From assembly GCA_025765595.1 (NCBI GenBank), contig JAIVFH010000200.1, forward strand, positions 1 through 52,066: a stretch of DNA of 52,066 bases, read 5' to 3'. Position numbers and translations under genes: made by a program. The notes beneath the pieces were generated by a model, which did no database searches, was not told the DNA's origin, and saw only the letters and a list, made by a program, of their open reading frames with translations. The stretch is from Obelidium mucronatum. Taxonomy: Eukaryota; Chytridiomycota; Chytridiomycetes; Chytridiales; Chytriomycetaceae. This document shows positions 42,667-52,066 of this stretch, in pieces (within the stretch, counting starts at the first letter, position 1; each line of letters begins with the position of its first letter).

Positions 42667-45038
42667 TCAAACAGTTACAGAAAGGCCTGCTTTGGCAACT
42701 TTTTCAACAATAACAGTGATAATAGAAGAATCAGATAATGTGCTGATATCTCCTAGTTTGTTTCGAATAGTTTCTTCATTGGTGAGGTCTTCCAAGGAAA
42801 TCTCCCCAGCTGCACATTTTCTTAAAATTCGACGCATTATTTTTCCTGATCGTGTCTTGGGAAGTTCGGCCACCACCACAACAGCTTTTGGAGCAGCAAA
42901 AGGTCCAATATGGGACCTAACTTGTAGTCTCAGTGCTGCTGCAATCGAATCATCAGCATGGTGAGACTTCAAAGTGCAGAAACAAACAACAGCCTGCCCA
43001 GTCAAATCATCACTGATGCCCACCGCTGCCGCCTCAGCACAAGCTGGGTGAGTTATCAATGCACTCTCAATTTCTGCTGTGCTCAAACGGTGCCCGGACA
43101 CATTGATAACATCATCAACGCGGCCTTTTATCCAGTAATACCCATCTGTATCACGAGTTACTCCATCACCAGTAAAGTAAAAGCCGTGGTATGGTCGCAT
43201 GTATGTGTCCAAATAGCGGTTATGGTCTCCAAAGACAGTTCTTGCCATAGATGGAATTGGTTTCCTCAGGGCAAGAACCCCAGTGATTTCTTCGCTACCT
43301 GTCCAGGAAATTTCTTCACCAGAAGTTGCATCAAGTACAGCTAAATCGACTCCAAAGAATGGAAGTGTTGCAGAACCAGGCTTTGTTGCAATAGCTCCTG
43401 GAATTGGCGTGACAATGATGCTTCCAGTTTCAGTTTGCCAATATGTATCAACAATAGCACATCGTCCGCGTCCTACAACAGTGTGGTACCATTCCCATGC
43501 TTCTGGATTGATGGGCTCACCGACAGAACCCAGGACACGTATGGATTTCAAAGAATACGACTTGACAAATTCATCACCAAGACGCCGAAGGGCGCGAATC
43601 GCTGTTGGTGCCGTGTACAGCTGGGTAATTCCGTGGCTATCGACAACTTGCCAGAACCGCGAAGCGTTTGGATAAGTTGGAGTTGACTCGAAGAGAACCG
43701 TTGTAATCCCATTTGCCAGGGGTCCGTATACAATATAAGAGTGACCAGTTATCCATCCCACGTCAGCCATACAGCCGAAAACATCGCCAGCCGTGCAAGT
43801 CGAAAACATACTTGCTTGTAACAATAACACCAAGCAGATATCCCGCAGAAGAATGAACTACTCCTTTAGGCTTGCCAGTACTACCAGACGTATAAAGCAA
43901 GAATAACGGATCTTCAGGACACATTGGTGTAACAGGACAATAAGGGCGCTGGATACTGCAAACTTCATGCCACCAAACATCGCGAGAAGAGCTGAACGGC
44001 ACCGTTTCATCTCCGGTTCTTTGGAAGACGATGACTTTCTACAGTATGGAATTAGTATTAATTCAAATGCATTCGATAAATCGTACTTGGACAGAAGGCG
44101 CTCCTGCTAAGGCTTCGTCGGCAATCTTCTTCAAATGAATTACTTTCCCACCACGGAGACCCTGATCAGCGGTGATTAGGAGCTTGCATTTAGCATCCGC
44201 CAATCGATCCCGAAGTGCGTCAGCAGAAAATCCAGCAAAGACAACACTGTTCGTTAAATTTCAATGAACGCGTCAAAAGAGCTGCCATGAACTGTACCTG
44301 TGAACCGCACCTATTCTGGCGCACGCTAGCATAGAATAAACCGCTTCCGGAATTGTTGGCATATAGATAGCAACAGTATCACCTGACGACAATTTAGACT
44401 TTCATCAAAAATGCCGAGGTTAAATTACCTTTACGAATTCCGAATCTTTTCATGGCGTTGGCGACACGGCAAACTTCTCTTAGAAGTGCGCCATAAGTAT
44501 CTTTTCGTGGTTTCCTGGCTCGTCAGCCTCGAAGATCATTGCAACACGATCTGGATCAGAAATCGCATGGCCGATCAATGCAGTTGTATGAAACGTTCAG
44601 CGTTCCTGTAGGAAACCACGAGATGTCTCCCTCCGCGAAGCCACTTTAAGTTGAGTCAGAGAGACGAACGAAATAAGTAGGAATGACCTTCAAACATACC
44701 CCTCAAAAATGCGGCCTTCTTTGAAAGGAGTGATCCAGTCAATGTTATCTAAAGCCATCTAACCACAAGTTTATAAGCTGATCGTGAACTTTAAATTAGC
44801 ACAGTACCTTTTGCCAAAATTGGGTTGGATTCTCGATGGAATCCAAATACATTTCCATATACTGAGTGAGAGAGCTAATATGCGGGACCGGCTTGATCTC
44901 AGTTGGAGGTTGTTCGGCCTTTATTGCCGACAAGGCAGCTCCGTGTGGGAGTTGATCTCTTTGGATTAGAAGCGATTGGCGTAAGCTTTTGCGAGCATTG
45001 TTGATCTTCTTGCGCAGCTTGGATTCGTTGGATCCCAT
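42667..45038 (-). CDS. Acetyl-CoA synthetase
   Basis: The exon model is complement(join(42667..44038,44087..44246,44298..44382,44429..44643,44700..44758,44808..45038)), with introns of 48, 51, 46, 56 and 49 bp, giving about 706 residues. It converts acetate, ATP and CoA to acetyl-CoA through acetyl-AMP. Motifs in order are the N-terminal WITPF segment, GDTVAIYMP, the phosphate-binding [40 protein letters not shown] and the catalytic-lysine motif TRSGKIMRR. The N-terminal extension is basic. Three single-base frame conflicts (near 43785, 44555 and 44515) each sit at a short homopolymer, and the latter two compensate. Homology on both sides is excellent, so sequence error is likelier than a pseudogene. 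The gene lies about 180 bp downstream of the formin gene on the same strand. Confidence 0.88.
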
Positions 45039-45217
45039 AGATATTTTTTTGCTTGATTCTTAAGTTTAAGGGGGAATTTCCTTTCTGTTGAAACGTGTGT
45101 TCGCCAAGCCCAAAATTTGATTAAAAAAGGAACATGCTTGGATTCCCCTTATCCTCGGTTGGTGTTTTGGGTGTGCAAGCGACATCTTTTAATACGAATT
45201 TAATCTTTTTTATGTCA

Positions 45218-48200
45218 CTACTCTCTCAATGGTGAACGACTTCTGGAATCGGCACGAACTCGGCCTTTCTTTCCCCCAGCCAAAGCACTCAACAGGTCTT
45301 TCTCGGGGCTCCGACTTCGAACACTCTCTAGACTGCTACCGCTTCCAGTCAACGTACTTGTTGAAGCCTTGTTGCTTTCGCGCGTTTTTGTATTTACGGC
45401 AGCACTCGCATTTGAGGCAGTATCATACTGTTTTCTTGCTGCTACATTCACAGTTTCTTGATTCGGAAGGGCTGAAAATAGAGTTCCTGATCCTTTTCTT
45501 CCCTCAGAAGCCGATAATCGCTCTGTAGCAGACGGACTTGATTCTCGAATCGCAGCAGAGTTCTGAGCGGCTCGCTTTCGAACGGGAGCTTCTGAGAATC
45601 CGCCGAAAGCCTTTCCTAAAAACAGTACAAAAAAACTCATTCAAAATGGGCTTGAAGGTTTTGGGTTATCCCCTACCGGTTCGAATAGCTGAAATCAAAT
45701 CGTCCAAAGGACCATCAGCGGCATCCACTCCTGCACTTCCCGAAGTATTTTCTTTAACCCGAATAATTGCCTCGCGTTTCTTTTTGCGGCGTTCTTCCAT
45801 GTTCTGAAAGATTTAAAAGGGGTTGAGTCATGCCCTTGATGAGCTGAAGAAGTACTTACCCGTTTGACGGCTTCCTTCTTTTCCTCCTCAATAACTTTCG
45901 CAGCAGCAATCTCATTGTCCAATCTAGCTTGATTATATGCCGCCACGAACTTGCTAAAAATTCCAAAAAACTCTTCAGGAGTAGTTGTTTTGGCGTCTTC
46001 ACCGTATAAAACCACGATAGTTTCAAACTCCTTCTCTGCAGTCTTAAAGCGAGTATCAACATCTTGATAGGTTGCAAACGCATTTGAGTAGAATGCATTG
46101 AGGGTTTGATAGAATGTCGTCCCTGTGGGATCTTTTTCGAGCTTTGTGAGGAGGGATTTGATGGAGTTGAGGTTGTCCCTGATTGTAATCACAATCTGGC
46201 GGATTTGGGGTATAGTTACTGAAAGAATATTTAGTTTTCTGCTATATGTATGTATAAGAGAAAGTCTGTTGCACCTTTAGAACCGTCATCTACATGAGTG
46301 AGCTCTTCTTGAAATCCAACAACCTGAGGAAACTTTCTGGGCATAATTTCAGTCAAATAATGGAGAAGCGTATGCTTTCGTGCTTGGACAGAAGATTTTG
46401 TGTCCACAAGCTGAGTTATCCATATTAGTTTGAATGAGACGACAAAGTAAAGTAATCAACCTTCAGCAAAGTATTCAATTTGAATCCATATGCACCTCCT
46501 CTTTGGCCAGAATTCATATAATTTCCGAGTGCCAGAATCACCTATAATAAAAACTAGAGTAAGGATTTCAAGAGATTTTGAAATTATAGCAACAAACCGT
46601 CAGCAACTCTTTAAACTTTACACTGTCCCTCACATCCCACGTGGCCCTCTTCAACCAGCCAATCATATTTTCTACATCATCCAACAGCTCATCATAACTG
46701 GCTTGGAAATACATGGCCTTCAATTTCAGCTCATAATGAGAGATACCACTCATAGCTTGGAAAAACTTCTCTGCCACAGCAAAATTTGCACTTTGATCTT
46801 CGTTTTGCTTTATACTCATAATTTCGTCTTCAGTAGGAACAACCTTCAAAAGTTCGTTGATGATGAACTGCTTGAGAGTTTCGAGGTCGCAGTTCTCAAC
46901 AGCTTGAGCAATTACAACAGGGCTCATTTTAATTGCCTTGAGCATAATGTCTTTAAAGAAAATCAAGACGTCAATATCACACGCCATAAAAATAAAATAA
47001 GACTCAACTGGTGTTCTGACTCCGCTTACTGTCCAAAAATGTAATCTCCTTATTCAAAGAGCTGGCCCCAATACTTTCAGAGCTGCCTTTTGTAGCATCG
47101 CGCTTCATTTCCTTCAACTCTTTGGCCGCAAACAAATCCTCAAACTCTGTATAGCTGTCTCGCAACTGTTGGTGTACTTTTGCGTCGTCGAGTGTGGCAA
47201 AAATAGTTTCTCGGATTTTTACTGGAGGAATTTTCGTCCAGTTGAGGGATTTGAGTGGTTTTGTGCTGAGATTTGTCGGTTTTGGCGGTGGAAGCGGGAT
47301 TCCACCAGGTAGCGATGATGATCCTGGAGGTGGGGGAGGGCCACCAGCCATCATTGGTGGAGGTGGTGGTGGTCCACCTGTTTGAGTTCTGTTAAAAAAT
47401 AATTTAAAAGGCTAGTTTTCCTAACCCATCATTGAAGGAGGAGGCGGAGGAGGACCGCCACCCATCATTGGAGGTGGTGGAGGAGGTGGTGCTGGGCCAC
47501 CAGGTGGAGGAGGTGGCGGTGGTGGACCTTGTGTTTGAAATAAAAACATTAGTCTGAAAACCAACAATAAATATAATTACCTCCCATAATGGGCGGTGGT
47601 GGCGGAGGTGGTGGCCCCCCAGCGCTCGCTGGAGGTGGTGGGGGTGGGGGAGGTCCTCCTATGTGTCTGTTGGTGGCGAGCAAATACAAAGCAAGTTATA
47701 AAGCCATACCAAACATCGGAGGAGGAGGTGGTGGTGGTGGGCCGCCCATCATAGGTGGTGGTGGTGGCGGTGGCGGACCTCCCATCATTGGTGGTGGTGG
47801 TGGCGCCGGTGGACCGCCTGGAGCACTCTGAAGTTTCAACGAGAAGAAAATATCACAAATAAACAGAACGTACCCATCATAGGCGGTGGTGGAGGTGGTG
47901 GAGGAGCTGCAGCTGAAAACGGTGGTGGAGGTGGTGGAGCTAATCGAACATACTGCTGTTAGTTTTCACAACAATCCCGCTTCGAAGGTACATACGCGGA
48001 GCTACCGATCGAACGGGTGAAATTGATGCAGCAGGCTATATTTCAATTAGACGTTGGAAAAGCAATCGAAAGTAATCCTCCTCACCGATACGTTTCCTTG
48101 GATTTTGGCTAAAAGTGCCGCTCCCCCCTCCAAATTCAAAACCCGTTCCTTTAGCGCGCTGCTTAAATCTGCTAAATCCTTCTTTGCTGATGATAGTGAT

Positions 48201-50081
48201 GCAGTCAAATTTCGAATTTCTTCATCCTTTCTTGAGTCTGAGGCAACAGCGGCCACAACAACGCCGGAGCTTTTCAATCCATCCAAGTCTTTCTCCAGCT
48301 TGCGTGATTTTTCAACAGCTTTACGAAGCTTGTCTTCGAGATCTCTGGATTTATTTTGATCCCCAAACTCGTTGACAAGCGATCGAACATCCAGTTCCAT
48401 TAATGCAGCCGCTGGATCAGAACTTTCCCCGCTCTCTTGCAAACATATTTGTTGTACTACTTTGTCAATTACAAACATGTATTTCATTCTTGAAAAAAAA
48501 AACAGGTTATACAGGAGTTGCTCATACTAAAACACAAACTTTTGGAATGGGTTCGCTGGCAGTAATGCAACATGCTTCAACACATTGTGAAATGGCTCCA
48601 AACAGCTGCTGAACTTGAAGTTTTCATAGAGCGCGTCAAACAGTTCAGGCGAGCTGTCCATATTAGTTGCTTCAACACCAAGCCGCGAAAAGCATTGTTC
48701 TTCATCGGCTTCAAGACCTGCGATCCATACATCAATTTGAGTTTGGAGTAAGTCGTTGTCAATGTGGCCGATTTTCTGGAATGAACGAATAAGTGTACAT
48801 CGTCGTTGTCTTGTCAGTTCTATTCAAAGCAAAACGAAGGAATTAAAGACAAATTTCTTACATCAATCAGCTGCATCAGTCCTAGCTGAAGGAATTCATA
48901 GCGAAGATGCATTCTGAATTCCAAATTGACTCCAGGTCCACCACAGATGACTGCATTGATGAATGACATACAAGCAACCTTGGAAAAAGTAACAATCAAA
49001 CCAAAAGACGGTGATATTTTTGGTTTCATTTACCTGCAGCTTCTTTCTCCAAAGGTGAAAGGCCACGACAACTCAACCATAGCGTGGACACTACAGCTTC
49101 AAACCGAAAGCGCATGGAGTCCAATTCAGCAAGCGCTTCCATTCCTTCCAAAACACACCGATGGCCTCCTGGAATCAAACAAACAGCACCAAAAATTTCG
49201 AGGACCAGTGACCGTGTTCGTAATGCCGGACTGCGAAGGGACATTGCAATGACTGTCATTGAACCTTCGTTATCAAGAACAGCGGAGAGTCCGATTTTGT
49301 TGTTCATTAATGATTTGAGACATTTGATGTAGAGCTCTTCGAATTCATCGTGTCTAAATGGGGATTGGTTTTTTATGTGAACTATGGTCAGTTCGTGGGC
49401 AATATTGATAAAAGAAAGCAGTATAACTGTACCTATTCTCCAGTCCAAGTGCCCGTAGATTTGAAAGTAGAATAGCAAGCCCTCCATTGTCAATAAAATT
49501 CGAAATCCAGCGAATCGGGCGAGAACGCAGCGATACGACTAAATCCGTAAGCAGTTCGCGGTCAGGGTAGTTGCCCAATTTCCTGTGATTACAATTGGAG
49601 GACAATGGGAATCAGGAATCAGCCAAACCCCCCACCACACCTAATCCCAAAACAATAAAGAATCAGAAACCGTATATCGCTAATCTCTTGCTGCAAGTCT
49701 CGGGCGGCATTATCTCTGTACCGTTCTCCCAGGTGTTGCTGCAACATGATCCACTTTCGATCAAGAGACAATAGCCGCAGAACCTGCTTCTTGTCTTCCG
49801 TCAGGTTCAAGTCTTCCTGTTTTCGCAAACATTGTGGTTCAATAATCGATTATCGAAATCACGCAACAACTCTAGGTCCAAACCATCAGCAGCTCAAGCA
49901 TCGTATTGATTGCCTTCTGCGGTGGTTGCGGAACATGTTCATACAGAGCGTTGAAGGACGCTGTACTTGGAGAGGCTGGCAGTCCACTCTGAGAACGGGG
50001 AAGTTGCTGTGATGGCGATGAGACCATCAGCGCAGAAACCCGCCGATTGTTCATTGTTTTTAATTTATTCAACTCTTCCAT
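45218..50081 (-). CDS. Diaphanous-related formin
   Basis: The gene spans at least 15 exons. Confident 5' introns are 49817-49883, 49583-49640, 49354-49432 and 48979-49033, then 48489-48539. In the FH2 region they are 46951-47008, 46542-46597, 46411-46460, 46219-46274, 45804-45859 and 45616-45676. The domains in order are a GTPase-binding/FH3 armadillo region ([19 protein letters not shown]), a coiled coil (48480-48070), and an FH1 of long Pro runs split into several micro-exons (about 47990-47290). The FH2 follows, with [20 protein letters not shown] and [20 protein letters not shown]. The C-terminal autoinhibitory DAD is [16 protein letters not shown]. Formins nucleate and elongate linear actin filaments under Rho control, with DAD folding back on FH3. 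Frame conflicts lie near 49050 and near the splice at about 48850. The micro-exon borders in FH1 are approximate. Confidence 0.88.
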
Positions 50082-50503
50082 GTTTGACTATATACATGTT
50101 TATTCATGAAACCAAGCAAAAGAGGGCAAAGCAAAAGGGGGAGAGTGAAGGAAGGGAGGAGTGTGAGCCCCACTTTGACCGAACTCGCCACGGTTAAATT
50201 AGCCAGTCCGGAGATACGGGGGCAGAGACGCAAGGCTGAGCCTTACGTTCTCTGTTTGGTATTTCACAGCTTCGCAGTGTTCTGTCGCATTGGTTGCAGC
50301 AGCCCTTGCCAAAAAGCTGCGATAAAATCAAGTAAAAAGAAGTTGTTTGCCTGATCTCCCCCTTTTATACCTGTTTTCCTAGAAAAGACCCGACTCTCCT
50401 TTATCAGAGATTAACGTTTCATTAACCTATCGATCTCTGTTTTTATTAGTCTATTTTTCCTTTGGCTGAAAGAAGGCGTTGAAAGAAAAAGCTGTCTAAA
50501 ATC
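50082..50503. promoter_or_regulatory. Divergent intergenic region between formin and ALG5
   Basis: These 422 bp separate two divergently transcribed genes and must hold both promoters. A purine-rich stretch (AAAGAGGGCAAAGCAAAAGG) lies at about 50120-50150. No canonical element is certain. Confidence 0.5.
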
Positions 50504-51753
50504 ATGTCCATCAACTTCAACGCAACAACAATTCTTGGAGGCCTCTTTGCCACGATCCTTGCCGTTGGATCTCTGATCCTCGCTCTTTTTACCCCTCATC
50601 CGCGGCCAAGAACGGAAAGCGAGCGTTACTTTACTCATGTTCTGACGGGTGAAAAGGTGGAATTTAGACTCATTACCGCTGATGAATCAAGCAACAACGA
50701 AACCAATTCTGGCTCAGAACCAGCTTTCATCCCCTTCTTCTTCTTCTCCTTCACGTCGCACCTCTTCTCGTCTCTCTGCGAAATCAGCCAAATCAGAGTT
50801 GGAAGTCATTGGTCTCTCACCATCCGTGGACCTCAGCGTCATTGTCCCTGCTTACAACGAAACAAAAAGGCTTCCAATTATGCTCACAGAGACGCTCGAT
50901 TTTTTGGAAGAACGGAAATTGCGGGATCAAAGTTTGACGTATGAGGTGCTTATTGTTGATGATGGGAGCAAAGATGGGACTAGTCTTCTTGCAATGGAGT
51001 ATGCTAGGGATAGAAAATGTCCTCATGTGAGAGTTTTGACTTTGGAATTGAATCGAGGGAAGGGTGGGGCTGTTACTCAGGTTGGTTTTTTTTTATGGTC
51101 ACCATCATCCGAACACATCCGAACGTGTAAATTGCTTATAAAAATTAATTCTAGGGTATGTTGGTTGCTCGAGGCAAAAAGCTCTTGTTTGCTGATGCCG
51201 ATGGTGCCACGCAGTTTTCAGATGTAGAGTATCTTGAAAAAAGCCTTTCGAAAGTAATCAAGGACGGCCATGGAATTGCCGTTGGATCTAGAGCTCATAT
51301 GGTGAAATCTGATGCTGTTGTCAAGGTCTGTTTGGGACATTTTTTGATTCATGTTCCCTTTTCATTTCGAATATTCATGTCTATCGTTCACAGAGATCAT
51401 TTATCCGAAACTTCCTCATGCATGGATTTCACACATTCCTCTTGATTCTTGGAATCGCTGAAATTAAGGACACCCAATGTGGTTTCAAACTCGTTACCCG
51501 AAAGACAGCAGCCACAATCTTCCCACACATGCACGTGGAAGGATGGATCTTTGATATCGAAATGTTACTTTTGGCTACCTGGTATAAAGTCCCGCTGGTG
51601 GAAGTCCCTGTGACATGGCACGAAGTGGATGGGTCTAAAGTGAACATTTTGAAAGATTCCATCAAGATGGCTATTGATTTACTGATGATTCGGTTTTACT
51701 ATTTCACTGGACTGTGGTCTGCATTTGGGGACGCAAAGACAAAGCGTGAATGA
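50504..51753 (+). CDS. ALG5: Dolichyl-phosphate beta-glucosyltransferase
   Basis: The model is join(50504..50656,50718..51080,51155..51325,51394..51753), 348 residues, close to the family length. It transfers glucose from UDP-glucose to dolichyl phosphate on the ER membrane, supplying glucose for the N-glycan precursor. Visible features are an N-terminal membrane segment (about residues 11-30), then the GT-A fold with [48 protein letters not shown] and WHEVDGSK. The first intron (61 bp, GTGGAA...CAG) is inferred because it joins the two frames in phase and gives a normal protein length. A single-base indel there is the alternative. The 3' end lies only 26 bp from the convergent neighbour. Confidence 0.92.
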
Positions 51754-51779
51754 AGAAACACTCTGATTTATTCCATTTT

Positions 51780-52066
51780 TTACTTTGCAGGAGCAGCAGC
51801 GGCTCCTTCCTTTGGTGGTTCCTCTCCAGACATTAAAAGAATGATGGCCAGAGGGACCAAGTAGTACCAGTACTTTTGAAGGAATGTCTTTTCACCACCT
51901 TCAGTCTTACCAGCGGCAACATTTGCAGTCATTTCATCCAAACGAGGTCTGCATAAAAAATAATATACAATAAGAAAGATTGGATCAGTAAGCATGAAAC
52001 ACGTCATGGAGTAAAAGTGGTAACTCACCGTGTGCCATCCAAAGTCTTGACATACCCCACCTTGGT
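51780..52066 (-). CDS. EMC10-like ER membrane complex subunit, 5' partial
   Basis: The model is complement(join(51780..51948,52029..>52066)) with an 80-bp intron. The C terminus reads KTFLQKYWYYLVP followed by a hydrophobic segment (LAIILLM) and a short Ala/Pro/Glu-rich tail. A '(F)..KYW' motif just before a single C-terminal membrane helix is characteristic of EMC10, which helps insert tail-anchored and multipass proteins into the ER. Only about 69 residues are in the window, so the assignment is tentative. Its stop faces the ALG5 stop at 26 bp. Confidence 0.55.
   Translation of the reverse strand, partial: QGGVCQDFGWHTVSYHFYSMTCFMLTDPIFLIVYYFLCRPRLDEMTANVAAGKTEGGEKTFLQKYWYYLVPLAIILLMSGEEPPKEGAAAAPAK

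Noticed and set aside
47589..47831. Gly-rich plus-strand ORF in a GGT/GGA-rich stretch
   Set aside because: It is the antisense of the formin FH1 polyproline exons.

Overview
The window is eukaryotic nuclear DNA. Protein genes carry many short GT-AG introns (about 43-90 bp), the genes are closely packed, tRNA genes and telomere-like TTAGGG units are present, and most of the interior is retrotransposons. The host genes (acetyl-CoA synthetase, diaphanous-type formin, ALG5, an EMC10-like protein, a secreted-type bulb-lectin repeat protein) together with tiny introns suggest a fungus, possibly an early-diverging (chytrid-like) one. That assignment is inference.

Layout. (1) 1-4084 (+): 3' part of a gene built from tandem bulb-type-lectin modules, with introns recurring at the same module position. 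(2) 4164-18434 (-): an APE-type LINE with ORF1 and ORF2. It is interrupted by an apparently young Ty1/copia element (8350-15991, TSD TCATA), itself carrying a TTAA-flanked MITE, and by a solo LTR (16119-16609, TSD GCCGA). (3) 18435-23174: a 1.86-kb repeat S (tRNA-Phe, ends in G30) and a 2.18-kb repeat T (tRNA-Pro and copia relics). (4) 23175-27787: degraded copia pol and a field of short TTCCAATA...TATTGGAA palindromes with a 337-bp direct repeat. (5) 27788-34832 (-): a second copy of the same copia family (TSD CCTTG) without the MITE. (6) 35240-39276: repeat T inverted and repeat S direct, again with tRNA-Pro and tRNA-Phe. (7) 39277-42187: a truncated Ty3/gypsy-like gag-protease relic with a 5' LTR and a nested inverted solo LTR. 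These LTRs carry a tRNA-like Pol III promoter. (8) 42667-52066: host genes ACS (-), formin (-), ALG5 (+) and an EMC10-like gene (-).

The most unusual features are retroelement ones. One LTR family carries a tRNA-like module in its U3-like part. The copia family appears to use a -1 frameshift (G GGT TTT plus a hairpin) between gag and pol, and has an intron-like 209-bp segment between integrase and reverse transcriptase that is preserved in both copies. It also has a D-G-G motif where the protease D-S/T-G should be, and a tRNA-like fold in its 3' region.

Several host genes show single-base frame conflicts, most next to short homopolymers (lectin near 2550; ACS near 43785, 44555 and 44515; formin near 49050 and 48850). 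Homology on both sides stays good, so residual sequencing indels are at least as likely as gene decay.
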